Positions 9,869-19,924 are shown, counted from the stretch's first letter. The stretch is DNA of 33,398 nucleotides from Candidatus Absconditabacterales bacterium (GCA_937958645.1 CALGNI010000004.1:1-33398); one strand, 5' to 3'. The notes: generated by a model not told the origin, from the letters alone. Numbers and translations are program-made.

Positions 9869-11548
9869 ATGAAAAATTTACTACTAATGATTTTCCTAAT
9901 ACTAGGAAATCACTTTTCTTACTCACAAGAAGTTCAGAGGGACACCCTAGAAATACTACTTACAGAAATAAGTAGCCAGGCCAGCATACCTCAAAATCGA
10001 TATCCATATATCGAAAGTAATGTCAGAGAAATATTAATGACAATGCTACTCAAGGAAAATAATGAATCGTGCGAAGAGTGTTTTCCAATAATGAAAATAA
10101 AAGACACACTCAATATTAACATTAATGATATTCCAAGTAGTTGGAATGAAGTAAATCTTGTATCAGCCATGAATGCTAATGGATTTCCAGGGTTATTCTA
10201 TTTGAATGACAGAGTAATTGCTAAAGCCAGCATAACTAGACCCAAGTTTGTACTATTACATCTAAATGAAAGTAATTGGACAACTTTTGGCTCAGTGTTT
10301 GCTCCTTTATCTGCAGCAGTAGATCCAGATTATATCGATTATGGGTATTTCAAGAGCGATAATTCTGAATCAGATGAAGATTACTTAGCCTTGTGTCAAA
10401 GAATTGCTAGCGTGATTGCTCGCTCTAGCTATTCCTTAATGGATGGATTGCTACCAAGCGAATATGCGTGGCATGATGGACTTCCGGATATGGTCATTGT
10501 AAATGGAGATACTATTTCCTGCAGTCTTATGCATCCTCTAGCTCCCTCCCATCCAGAATGGGTCAATCAATACGCAAAAGATAGTTCGAGCTATTTTGCA
10601 AGAACAAACAGACTTCATGGGCAAAAGCAAATTAATGAGAAAGAGCATATTACGTATATTGTTGCATATGAGGATAGTGATGGCGACGGATTCGGAGACA
10701 ACTCTGGTGATCCCTCTAAGATCCATAGTGGTTGCTCAAATAATACACCTAATGGATTCGTAACTAATGCAACAGATTGCAACGACAATGCTTTTCTTAT
10801 TAACCCAAGCACCAATGAAGTATGTGACAATGTCGACAACGACTGTGATGGGATGATTGATGATAGTCTTACTCTTTTCACATATTATCAAGATCTTGAT
10901 AATGACGGAGATGGAAATATTGACTCAGTCTTAATAACTTGTTTCGCAGAACCAATGCCAGGGTACTCGAGAGATAGTACAGACTGTGATGATCGAAACG
11001 AATTCATCAATCTAAACTATAAAGAGATTTGCGACAATCTTGATAATGATTGTAATGGAATTGTGGATGACAATATCGATACTTATACGTACTACATTGA
11101 TTCAGACAACGATGGATTTGGCAATCCTACACTGCCGTTTGATACATGTGCAATTTCATTGATCATGGAAGGAATCTCTAATAATAACAATGACTGCGAT
11201 GACACCAATCCTGACATCAACCCAGCTGCCGAAGAAATTAACGGCAATGGGATAGATGAAAATTGTGATGGAGAAGATGGACCAAATAGCAGCTCTTATC
11301 TACTCCAAGAAAATTCAATCATCATAAGTCCAAATCCAACCACTGAACACATAACAATCACTGCTGCCTATCCAGAATATATACAAGACATTAGCATCAA
11401 TTCTACAGGTGGTAAATTCATGGACTTACTACCTAGATCTACTACAGAATTTGATCTAGACTACAGGTATCCACTTGGAGTATATTTTATTACCATAACA
11501 TATACTACCGGTGAAAAAATCAACAAGAAAGTAATCAAAATACAGTAA
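9869..11548 (+). CDS. Secreted protein with MopE-type Asp/Cys repeats and type IX sorting tail; acquired gene
   Basis: 559 residues. A signal peptide (MKNLLLMIFLILGNHFSYS) precedes about 250 residues of unrecognised sequence. From about residue 269 come three repeats of the putative metal-binding MopE type: DSDGDGFGD with EVCDNVDNDCDGMIDD, then DLDNDGDGN with EICDNLDNDCNGIVDD, then DSDNDGFGN with EEINGNGIDENCDGED. The last 75 residues (IIISPNPTTEHITI ... PLGVYFITITY ... KKVIKI) form a Por/type IX C-terminal sorting domain, a Bacteroidota trait. Unlike all neighbours, none of its roughly 40 glycines is TGA, so it reads identically under the standard code. It carries its own promoter and terminator. 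Recent transfer from a Bacteroidota host, prey or neighbour is inferred; a second assembly error is the alternative. Without a type IX system, the tail would be non-functional here. Confidence 0.9.
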   Translation: MKNLLLMIFLILGNHFSYSQEVQRDTLEILLTEISSQASIPQNRYPYIESNVREILMTMLLKENNESCEECFPIMKIKDTLNININDIPSSWNEVNLVSAMNANGFPGLFYLNDRVIAKASITRPKFVLLHLNESNWTTFGSVFAPLSAAVDPDYIDYGYFKSDNSESDEDYLALCQRIASVIARSSYSLMDGLLPSEYAWHDGLPDMVIVNGDTISCSLMHPLAPSHPEWVNQYAKDSSSYFARTNRLHGQKQINEKEHITYIVAYEDSDGDGFGDNSGDPSKIHSGCSNNTPNGFVTNATDCNDNAFLINPSTNEVCDNVDNDCDGMIDDSLTLFTYYQDLDNDGDGNIDSVLITCFAEPMPGYSRDSTDCDDRNEFINLNYKEICDNLDNDCNGIVDDNIDTYTYYIDSDNDGFGNPTLPFDTCAISLIMEGISNNNNDCDDTNPDINPAAEEINGNGIDENCDGEDGPNSSSYLLQENSIIISPNPTTEHITITAAYPEYIQDISINSTGGKFMDLLPRSTTEFDLDYRYPLGVYFITITYTTGEKINKKVIKIQ

Positions 11549-11613
11549 CAAAAGTTATTTACTTTTGTATGAAGAAGACGTGATTAATCGGTTATACTAA
11601 TAATCGGTTTGCA

Positions 11614-11648
11614 GCAATACTCAGTGATGAGTATTGCTTTTTTTATTA
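11614..11648 (+). terminator. Rho-independent terminator of the MopE-like gene
   Basis: GCAATACTC (11614-11622), loop AGTGAT and GAGTATTGC (11629-11637) form a perfect 9 bp stem, followed by TTTTTTTATTATT. It lies 65 bp after the stop. The T-tract overlaps the last codons of the convergent DUF1801 gene. Confidence 0.9.
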
Positions 11649-12098
11649 TTTTTTTCTTGAGTTCTCATAGATCTGGATCCACTGCTGCACAGCAATCTTC
11701 GAAGCCAACTCACCTATCAACTCATAAGGAATTTCTTCTATTTTTTTAAATCTTATACAACTCTTTCCCATATTGGGTTTCTTTCACATATTCTGTTTAT
11801 AACTCCTTACGAACCACTCCAATAATTTAGGATCAGAATACACACCCATATGATACACTGCTATAGAGCTTTTTTGATTTGCAAGATTCATGAAGGGCAA
11901 AGGCAGCGATGGGTCACAATGATATCCATCAGGATAGATACTATGAGGCACTACTCGACCTATCATTCCATAGTTTATGCATTCCTGGAATCAAGTTGGG
12001 ATATTCTCATTGATAGCTTTTCTGAGTTTCTCCACTGCTTCTTTTCTTTCTGGAGATACTTGATCGATATACTCTTGCACGGTAATAATATTGGACAT
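11646..12098 (-). CDS. DUF1801 domain protein (YdhG-like)
   Basis: 150 residues. MSNIITVQEYIDQVSPERK is followed by FQECINYGMIGRVVPHSIYP, LPLPFMNLANQKSSIAVYHMG and a conserved GKSCIRFKKIEEIP block near the C-terminus, in the order typical of DUF1801. The fold of this family is known, but no firm biochemical role is. Only two glycines are TGA (in IPTGFQE and NMGKKP). ATG 12098 is the first start after a long gap and agrees with the family length. It converges with the MopE-like gene; its TAA lies in the T-tract of that gene's terminator. Confidence 0.85.
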
Positions 12099-12181
12099 GA
12101 CGAGCAAATAACTATAAAATAAAATATACTATTGCTTCCATCTCAAAAATCAATTATCATCCGAACATTTAATCCAAAAAG

Positions 12182-12206
12182 AAAAAAGAGACGTAAGTCT
12201 CTTTTC
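12182..12206 (-). terminator. Terminator of the PiT-like gene (symmetric, may work both ways)
   Basis: AAAAGAGAC (12184-12192), loop GTAA and GTCTCTTTT (12197-12205) make a perfect 9 bp stem with A- and T-ends, 51 bp past the stop at 12257. The symmetric ends would let it act in either direction. Confidence 0.8.
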
Positions 12207-12256
12207 TCAACACATCAGGTTCTGCTAACTTTTACTTTTTACTTTCTACTTTATTC

Positions 12257-13240
12257 CTACCACCCACTCACTGCCCCAACTCCAATTGCCAACCCTACAG
12301 AGATAATCAAACCAAAGAGCACCTTAGCAAAATCCTTCAGGATCATAGGAAAGACGGTCCTGATTGCTTTACCATGGAGTTTGAAGTGAGAGAGAGCCAA
12401 TTCTCTACCAGCCAACAATCAAACAAACACCCAAGTAGTAGACATCGGGATACTATTTAGTTCCTTAAAATACAACAAAACGCACGCGTAGATGAAATCG
12501 ATCAGTGTCGCTGCTTTTATATAATCTGTTCATGATTTAGATGAGACGATGTTTTGTATCTTTCCTCCCCTTTTCCAGAAGATATAAAACAATCATGCTA
12601 CGATAATCACCAGCGTGAAAATAAGATACTCGATTCACATCTGACGTGGAAGATATACTGCGATATTCGCCATATCATGCATCAACCATACTGATCGGAG
12701 ATATCATGTAGATAATCGCTGAAGATACCTTCGATTGATATGATCACTTATTCGATCATACCACCCAAATTTAGATTTTTCCTTCACTATTTTTTCATAC
12801 AATCATACGATAGCAAATCGAAGCACATAGGCCACCAGAAAGGCAATCGCATATCACAGCATACTCTTACTCACCATCTTTGTTATCGTACTACTGGTCG
12901 CGAAGACACTCAAAATAAGTAATGAAGTACTCACAGGAATTCCATATCTGGTCAAGAGCAATAATCACAATGGCGCTATTGCATGCCAAATAGTGAAGGC
13001 CTCAGGCAAATCGATACCCTTAGTTGCTAATCTCCCTCGTGAAATATCTCCACCATTTACCACTCGACTATAAGCAATAACCACCACCGCTATCACACTT
13101 GCTGCCGTAGCAAGCTTTCGTCGAGCAGTTTTCTTATTTGATTCTAAAAATGTTCCCAATGTCTGAATACTGTCATTTGCAATTACCGAATACGCCGCCA
13201 AAGTAAATCAAATAATCATAAAGATAAAACTCCAATCCAT
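12257..13240 (-). CDS. Polytopic membrane protein, PiT-like inorganic phosphate permease
   Basis: 327 residues with about eight hydrophobic segments. Near the N-terminus YSVIANDSIQTLGTFLESN resembles the GANDVAN..GTSVGS signature of PiT transporters. Near the C-terminus NSIPMSTTWVFVGLLAGRELAL resembles the second, inverted repeat, with its PVSTT-type loop. Together these suggest a cation-coupled phosphate transporter. A basic middle section (KEKSKFGWYDRISDHINRR) would be the cytoplasmic loop. TGA glycines occur throughout, including in membrane helices. ATG 13240 starts the first helix directly. The 120 bp gap to the preceding gene makes a shared transcript possible. The permease type is inferred from motifs only. 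Confidence 0.6.
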
Positions 13241-13360
13241 ATTTTTTTGTAAGATAAGAAAAATAAAAGCACTCCCTTCCCTATAGCAATGTAATGCCGA
13301 TCTTCAAGTATTTACACGAAAAATTACTAATTCATATATGTCTATAGGCTTTTACCAATT

Positions 13361-14797
13361 CTACTTCTGCAAATACAACATCTTCACATTATCAACTCCA
13401 GCACGAGAACGATCGTCTGTATAGATCTGTTTACTTACAGAAACTGGCGTATATCAAGTAAATTCGCGATTCAACACCATGACATTATCCAAAACAGATC
13501 AAGGATTACCCGTTACATTTTTTGATCGAAGGGATCAGATTCATGCACCCATAGTACTCAATGATGATTGAGAAAAATCTGATTCGAATGAAGGATCTAA
13601 GATCATATTCGCCGCAATCACACCCCCTTCAGTCAACAAAGCACTAACATCTTCAAAAAACTCCAAACTAACAAGCTCTTCTGGCACAGACTTATCATTA
13701 TAAGCATCCAAAAAGATAAGATCAAAACGTTCTCATTCTTTTTCAAAATCATAAATAACTCCTCTCGCTGAGCGGGGAATAAATTCTATTTTACTCTCTA
13801 GTGATTCATTGAAAAAATACTCTTCCGTTATTCTTTTCACTGACGGATCTATGTCGACAGCAACAATGTCTTCAACATATTGTCTACTTGAAAGTAACTG
13901 CGGATAAACAAATCACGCGGCGCCGATAATCAATACCTTCTTAGGTTTGACGATATCGCTGATGCGAAGTATTTCATTGATATACTTAAAGGGTGATTCA
14001 TCTTCTTGATCATCAAGATAAATAGCAGATGAATATGCTCCATTTGTAGAAAAAACACGAATTGATTTTCCTTTACTTTCTGCATCATACACTTCTATTT
14101 GCTGGTATGCGCTATCAAAAGAATACACCACTGATGTTCATTGCTGATTGAGTAAATACCAACTTGATAAAAACACTCATAGCAAGAAGCTCAATAAAGA
14201 AAGCTTCTTTTTGGATCTATACAAGACAAATGAAGACAGAAAAATAAGTCAACATCACACCAACACTCATGTCATACTCACTCATATCTTTTCAAACAAG
14301 ATGATACTGGTTACGGTACTCCCAAAGAAAGACCCTACAGTACTAGCAAACAAGATCACTCCTGCAGCTTTTCCTTTTGATGGTTCATCTAGAAGATCGG
14401 TCAATAAGGGTATCGTATGAGAAGCAACAAACACAGGGAGAAAAAACAAGGCTCAGGCCACTACGAACAGTGTCAAAAGATATGATCAGCTCGATTCTAT
14501 CATAAACTCCAACAGCTGACGCTCCCACGCAAAAGAAATCAGTAAGTACCACACTCCAGCAAACAACAATGATCACCCCAATGCCACTACTCTTTGGTGA
14601 GTATTCATCTTACTAGAAAGCACTCCACCACTTCGATATCAAGCACTCAGAGCCAATAACACCACTCACAAAAATACCGAAGTAAGAACGATACTACTTC
14701 CTACCACAGGGATAGCGATTCTCATAGCAACAATCTCCACCGCCAACGTAGAAAATCATTCCAAAAAAGCGACGAGATAGATAATTCGCAAGGGCAT
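13361..14797 (-). CDS. Membrane-anchored spermidine-synthase-like protein (fused MFS/spermidine synthase type)
   Basis: 478 residues. The first half has about seven to eight hydrophobic helices (FSTLAVEIVAMRIAIPVVGS, TIPLLTDLLDEPSKGKAAG), as in the transporter-like half of fused spermidine-synthase proteins. The second half is a Rossmann methyltransferase-like fold: KKVLIIGAAGFVYPQLL near residues 286-302, VEDIVAVDIDPSVKR with the acidic nucleoside-binding residue, then DLIFLDAYNDKSVPEEL. Aminopropyltransferase activity is not proven; many such fusions have no known substrate. TGA encodes the last Gly of IIGAAG. It is divergent from the membrane protein at 14935, with 137 bp between. Confidence 0.8.
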
Positions 14798-14875
14798 AAC
14801 TACATAGATTACTAAAAATATTATTCTTATCCTATTATAATCATCCTATTTTGCAAGAAACAGATATGAAAAAAC

Positions 14876-14904
14876 TTGACGAGAGTCTAGCAATTATATA
14901 GAAT
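14876..14904 (+). promoter_or_regulatory. Sigma-70-like promoter for the membrane protein at 14935
   Basis: TTGACG (14876-14881), a 17 bp spacer and TAGAAT (14899-14904) are near consensus. The predicted transcript start is about 25 bases before ATG 14935. No Shine-Dalgarno sequence is visible between them. Confidence 0.6.
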
Positions 14905-14934
14905 TAAGTATCTTTTAATTATCAGAACCATCTC

Positions 14935-15561
14935 ATGCAAGAAATTCTCTTCTTTCCTAGTGTCATTAGATCAACAATCAATATTTGGTTATGAATTTAT
15001 TCTATCATAGTCCCCATTATAATTCTAATACTGACAGTTTCACATCGAAAAAATATTTTATGAGCAGTGAAATTATTTCCCAAAAGCAGTATTACAACCT
15101 GGTCATCTATTCTAGAAATCGGAAAATATATATCTTTACTTCTCTCTCAACTCTACAAAAAATGTAGCTGGCTTTTTATCGGAGTCTTTCTTACTTGAGG
15201 TTGATGGTTCGTTGTCAGTAGTATATTTTTTATATTTCATAGCACGAAATCAAATATAGATGAAAAATTTGATAAAAATTGAAATAAAGATGTGCTAGAA
15301 CTTTTTCCAGAAGTCAGTGAAAAATTAGATATAGCAAGACTTTTAGAACCAGAGTATATTTCACTTATTGAATATAATTCGGGAATTATATCATTATTAC
15401 TCCTTACGTTGATTATAATAGCTTGAGCATTTTATACACTTTCGTTTTGAAACAAAACTTGGAAAGCAATCTGATCAATCTTTCTAGCTCTCACATTTTT
15501 GGCACTCATTTTTTCAATGGGATATCGAGAATTTTGACTACAACTTAAAGCAATGATTTAG
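14935..15561 (+). CDS. Membrane protein of unknown function
   Basis: 208 residues, not recognised. It begins MQEILFFPSVIRSTINIWLG and has four to five hydrophobic segments: two near the N-terminus (IIVPIIILILTVS), one around residue 85 (LFIGVFLTGGGWFVVSSIFF) and two near the C-terminus (IISLLLLTLIIIAGAFYTL, SIFLALTFLALIFSMG). An acidic soluble loop (DKNGNKDVLELFPEVSEKLD) lies between, probably outside the membrane. Seven or more glycines are TGA, so no standard-code ORF longer than a fragment exists here. ATG 14935 fits the promoter at 14876-14904. It stands alone between two minus-strand units. Confidence 0.75.
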
Positions 15562-15721
15562 AAACAGTGTTGCAACTCCAACCACTGCTTCGCGAGACTA
15601 GACGCGCTTTGAAAATTAATAACTTCTGCTTACATTCTTTACCTTTCGAAAGAGTTAAAATCCAGATTGCAACTCCAATATATGCTCGCTCCTCGCATTT
15701 GTCACGAATTACGCCGTTAGA

Positions 15722-15756
15722 TTTCTAGAAAGAAAATTATATTTTCTTTCTAGAAA
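15722..15756 (-). terminator. Strong hairpin over the stop codon of a gene-end remnant
   Basis: TTTCTAGAAAGAAAAT (15722-15737) and ATTTTCTTTCTAGAAA (15741-15756) pair perfectly over 16 bp with a 3 nt loop. It is AT-rich and has little T-tract, so it may stabilise or process RNA ends rather than terminate strictly. Confidence 0.55.
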
Positions 15757-15776
15757 CCACTCTGTAGTTCTAACAT
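15750..15776 (-). pseudogene. Remnant of a duplicated ABC-transporter 3' end (MLELQSGF-stop)
   Basis: On the minus strand 15776-15750 reads M-L-E-L-Q-S-G-F-TAG. The neighbouring ABC gene ends with exactly the same eight residues before TAA (15864-15838), using different codons (CTA/CAG/GGT here, CTT/CAG/TGA there). Each stop codon lies in the first arm of a hairpin. This looks like the tail of a second ABC gene copy whose body was deleted. The few codons upstream (RGSDKQIRRI) no longer match clearly. Confidence 0.5.
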
Positions 15777-15810
15777 AATCCTACGGATTTGCTTATCGCT
15801 TCCTCGTTGT

Positions 15811-15844
15811 ATTTTAATTTTGAGATTTCATCTCAAATTAAAAT
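15811..15844 (-). terminator. Hairpin overlapping the ABC-transporter stop codon
   Basis: ATTTTAATTTTGAGAT and ATCTCAAATTAAAAT pair around a TTC loop with one bulged base. The TAA of the ABC gene (15838-15840) is inside the stem. The following minus-strand bases are AT-rich but not a clean T-run. Confidence 0.55.
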
Positions 15845-17610
15845 CAACTCTGAAGCTCTAACATCTTAGCGTACTGTCCACCTTTAGTCACCAACTCATC
15901 ATGAGTACCTCTCTCAACAATCTTTCATGCCTCCAGCAAGATGATGTCATCAGCCTCTTTTACTGTCTGGAGTCTATGAGCGATAATTATTACCGTACGA
16001 CCTTCGAACAAGCTATGCATCGCTTCAGTTATTCATTCTTCTGAGAACGAATCAAGAGCTGATGTTGGCTCATCTAGGATAATGATTTCTGGATCCTTGA
16101 GAAAGATTTTCGCAATAGCTAATCTTTGTCTCTGACCTCAGGATAATCTAATTCCTCTTTCTCCTATCTCTGTTTGCAGACCATCCTTGAAGTCATAAAT
16201 AAACTCACATTTTGCATTCTTTATTGCCTGATCAACTTTCATAAACACATCACTATCCTTTGCTTCTTCATATGACACGTGATCCACCAGTGAATAGGTA
16301 AGATTTTCTCGTACTGTGCCATCGAACACACTTGGTTCTTGGGTGAGGTATCAGATATTTTGATAATAACTTTTCAGTGAAACTTCAGAAAGATCTTGTC
16401 AATCCACAATGATTGAACCCTTATCTACTCTCAAATATCCAGCAATCAATTTCACCAAAGTAGTCTTTCCTGAACCTGAAATTCAGACTAATGCAGTTTT
16501 CTTTCATCATGCAATCGTCAATGAAAAGTCTTCAAAAACAACATCACCTTCAGAATATCAAAATCAAATTTTTTTGCATTCAATCACTCATTCACTTTGT
16601 ATAAATTCTTTTCAACTTTCTAATCATTGGATCACTGGAGTTTCATCAAAGAAATTTCGTAATCTATCTATATGAGTAAAGTTTTTACTCAAGGTTTGAA
16701 ATTTACTAGTAGCTGATAACATTAGCTGATTTAAGTACCCCGTCATTGCTACCAATCAAGTAAATTGAGCAAAATCAAACGTTCAACCTATATACGAACT
16801 GTATGAGTAAAACATAATTAATATCACTAACGCAGTAACTAACAATAGAGGAAGATTAAACATTCATCGAAGGTATGTATTAACTTTTTTATTATATACT
16901 TTAGCTTCATCTCGAATCGATTCTTGCTTTCTTATCTCCATTCAAAGTTTATTTGATGAGAGTATCTCCATCTTACTTTGCAGAACACGAACAAATAATC
17001 TAGAAAAGGCTTCTTCATTTTCTTTACGCAATCTTCTTCGATGATTTGCAAATCAATCAATATGAATTACAATCAAAAAGCACAAAAACACTAGTAAGAC
17101 AAAAGAAGCAATATAAATACCTCCCATACTCGAAATTAAGTATATCGTAAACAAAATCTTCATAACAAGCTCTATCAATGAATAACTTATCGTATCAAGA
17201 GAGTCCATTTGATAGAAAATACCTTCCTTGATAATACTAATCAATTTCCCTGTTCATACTCTTTCTATATGGGTATTATCAAGTGATATGTACTTATTAA
17301 AATACTTTGAAAATAAATACTTTGGACCAAATCGTTTTATAGTTACCCATCATGAGTGTTTAGCAAATCGCTTTCGAACATACATACAAACCACCACAAT
17401 CAGATATATTGTTAATGCGCGAGGAATAGATGACGTTTCCCCTGATTGAAAACTAGCCGCAAGTTTTTGTAAAGTTAGAACTGTATAAATATCAAATATA
17501 TAAAATGTCGAAGCAACTAGCGTTGCCCTAAAATATAACCATGGATGAGCCATAGCTGGCTCAAAAAACCTCTTCACTATCTCCCCAAAACTTCTTTCCT
17601 TTTTTTCCAT
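15838..17610 (-). CDS. ABC exporter half-transporter (membrane domain plus ATPase)
   Basis: 590 residues. An N-terminal membrane domain with about six helices ([55 protein letters not shown]) is followed by a complete nucleotide-binding domain. Seen there: Walker [15 protein letters not shown] near residue 388, Q-loop [10 protein letters not shown], signature [13 protein letters not shown] near 470, Walker [14 protein letters not shown] and H-loop IIIAHRL. TGA encodes the first Gly of both Walker A and the LSGGQ signature. It follows the ABC gene at 17713 after 102 bp and is in the same frame, so the two probably form a heterodimeric exporter. Substrate is unknown; peptide, lipid or drug are all possible. 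ATG 17610 is the only ATG in the linker frame, but the frame is open back to 17713. Confidence 0.9.
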
Positions 17611-17640
17611 ACTTCGCAAATCATAAAAGACTCTTTCTCT

Positions 17641-17712
17641 GTTTCTCTTTTTCTCTTTTTCTCTGTTTCTCTTTTTCTCTTTTTCTCCATTTCTCTCTTT
17701 CTCTTTTTCTCC
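17641..17712 (-). repeat. Three 24 bp purine tandem repeats between two ABC genes
   Basis: On the minus strand three 24 bp units (17712-17689, 17688-17665, 17664-17641) read [G/R]EKEK[K/E]RN in the frame shared by both ABC genes. The tract is pure GA apart from a few C and T. It lies where a ribosome site for the downstream gene should be. Confidence 0.85.
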
Positions 17713-19467
17713 CTACTCCTGCAACTGATACTTCTCCCACATAGTAGCAAACAGTCCTTTAGAATCTAGCAAATCTTGCAAACTTCCTTCTTGCACGATG
17801 TTTCCCTTCTCCATCACATACACATAATCAAACAGTTCTAGAAGATGTAACTTATGAATACTAGAAACAATACATGCATCAGCATAGTTAGAAAGAATCG
17901 CTTCATAGATACTTCTTTCGTTTACACTATCTACAGAACTCGTCGGTTCATCCAGCAACAGTATATCACTATCTCTGGCTACCATGAGCCCACGACACAA
18001 TGCCAACCTTTGTTTTTGACCTCCAGAGAGGTTCACTCATTTTTCTTTGATGTCAGTATCTAAGCCATTAGGTAAATCTTTAAGTACAGTATCAAATTGA
18101 GCGATCTTCGCGATACGCATCAGCTCTTCATCTTCGATCTCCAGTCACATCGCAATATTATATCTGATCGTGTTTTCAAAAATCTCAGGTTCTTGTGGAA
18201 TCAGTGAAGTAATATGAGCGAGTGGATGAAGGTCATGGTAGCGTTTACCATCAATTTTCATCTCCACGCTATTTACATCATACAGTCATCTAAGTAAACT
18301 CATCAAGGTACTCTTCCCACTTCCACTCTCTCCCACCAATGCAATTTTACTTCCAGGAATCAAATTTAATGAAAGATCATTCAACGCACTTGTCTTTTCT
18401 CCCTTAGCATAAGCAAACTTCAGATCGTCTATCTGAATAGACTTTCGCGCATGAAGCAGATCAATTTTGTAAGTATCGGCGAGGTTCTTATATTCAGATT
18501 CAACATCATCCATTGCTTCCATATCAGCTTTTTTCGTAACGATTCATGAATACTGCCGGGTGAAGTTTTCCAATGCCTGATTCATTCTTTGTGCATATTG
18601 AAACAACATTGTGAAGGTCCCGATCATCACTACTCACGTTGTCATAAACTCTTCATGAACATACATTCATAAAATCAATGCAATCACGATAGCCATCAAT
18701 ACATCCATACTCAACCACTTCCATTCGTTCAATGTTCTATACTTAAGAAATATTGGTAACACTGCTTGGATTTTTGTGTGCAGTACTTCCTTTGCTTTTC
18801 ATTCAAATCTCAAAGTAATCAGTGTCTTAATATTAGATAAAAAATCAAAAAGACTGCTCATCACGAGATGCTCCTTTTTGTTTTTTTGTTTAATCATCGG
18901 GACTAGATAAGAATCAAATCGCAATACGATCGTGAATATCACGATTCAAAATAGAAGCATTATTGCTGCTGCCTTCCATCGAATTCATGCCAGAGCTACT
19001 ACAGAACCAACTGAAAATACGATTGTATTTAGATACATATGAGTATTACCAGAATATTCTCTCAAAGCATACATTGCTTTATTGATTTTATCTATTGTGG
19101 ATCAAGTATGATTATCATTTTGCCATTTCATAGGCAATGAAGTAACTTTTTTAAATGAATCCAAGATATATGCTTCCGAGATATCAAATTTCATTCTCTC
19201 TTCCCAAACACGTGATAATCCATGAAAAACTCGAGCCAATAAGCTCACTCACACAAAGGAAAATAGGTACACACGAATCTGTCCCCATCATTCAGCTCAG
19301 TTTATTTGAATTTCGTTTACGATCTGCCCCAGCAACCAAGGCTCTATCAATCGAAGCAATTTTGAGATTACACTAAAAATCAAAATGATAACAACCATTC
19401 CTTTCTTGGGCGCATAGTTTCGCATCTTGCGAAACATAAAAATATACGGTGTATCTTTTCGACTCAT
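17713..19467 (-). CDS. ABC exporter half-transporter (membrane domain plus ATPase)
   Basis: 584 residues, starting MSRKDTPYIFMFRKMRNYAPKK. The membrane domain covers roughly residues 25-310. The ATPase has Walker A ALVGESGSGKSTLMSLLRG (about 379-387), Q-loop LIPQEPEIFEN, signature NLSGGQKQRLALCRG (about 479-493), Walker B DILLLDEPTSSVDS and an H-loop His in VSSIHKLH. All catalytic positions are present, so it should hydrolyse ATP. It ends in TAG. The partner gene continues in the same frame after a charged linker. It is divergent from the exonuclease gene at 19925, with 457 bp between. Substrate unknown. Confidence 0.9.
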
Positions 19468-19494
19468 AAATACTATCTCAAATAAATTTCTTTC

Positions 19495-19662
19495 TTAAGG
19501 AAGCTCTGAAATAGCTCATATTTCAAGAAACAATTACATCTCATGAATATGATCAAAAAATGAATTAGCTTATTTAAGCTTCCTCGAGGAGCCGTGAAAA
19601 ATGAAATAATCGAAAATAATAAAAATTCTTTTCAATTCTTTAATTTTTCAGAGGCTCCTTAA
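19495..19662. mobile_element. Possible MITE-like fold-back element or structured RNA
   Basis: TTAAGGAAGCTCTGAAA (19495-19511) and TTTCAGAGGCTCCTTAA (19646-19662) are inverted copies matching at 15 of 17 positions, both ending in TTAA. The middle (AGCTTCCTCGAGGAGCC, 19578-19594) can pair with each end. GGAAGCTCTGAAATAGCT pairs with AGCTTATTTAAGCTTCC, and GGAGCCGTGAAAAAT pairs with ATTTTTCAGAGGCTCC, giving two adjacent long hairpins. No ORF is inside. A small non-autonomous transposon with TTAA ends or a non-coding RNA both fit. Confidence 0.45.
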
Positions 19663-19674
19663 TTCTATATATAT

Positions 19675-19735
19675 AGATACGAATTTGTCAAAAACTGTGA
19701 CTTTTTTCTTGTCTTATCTCAAAATTCTCGTATCA
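19675..19735. repeat. Inverted repeat in the same intergenic region
   Basis: GATACGAATTT near 19676 and AAAATTCTCGTATC near 19721-19734 are inverse copies apart from a 2-base insertion. Inside is GTCA...TGAC followed by six T. The rest of the gap to 19924 holds AT-rich sequence with repeated TAATTTACC/CTAATTCATC words and no gene. Confidence 0.5.
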
Positions 19736-19924
19736 ATAGATTTGCTATTAGGAGTTGAATAATTCATCACAAAATACTGATAAGATACATAATGATTACC
19801 GTCGAAGCAAGCTTCTTGGTATTCTTTCTTCGAAATAATTCGCCACCAACAGCATTATTCTAATTTACCTAACTTGCCTAATTCATCTAATTTACCCAAT
19901 ATATTTAATCTATTATCCCAATTC

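Larger units (their letters stand above)
15562..15837. other. Intergenic region with hairpins, a 12 bp direct repeat and a gene-end remnant
   Basis: TTGCAACTCCAA occurs at 15570 and 15667. The right part holds the duplicated gene end described separately. Otherwise nothing is recognisable. Confidence 0.6.
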
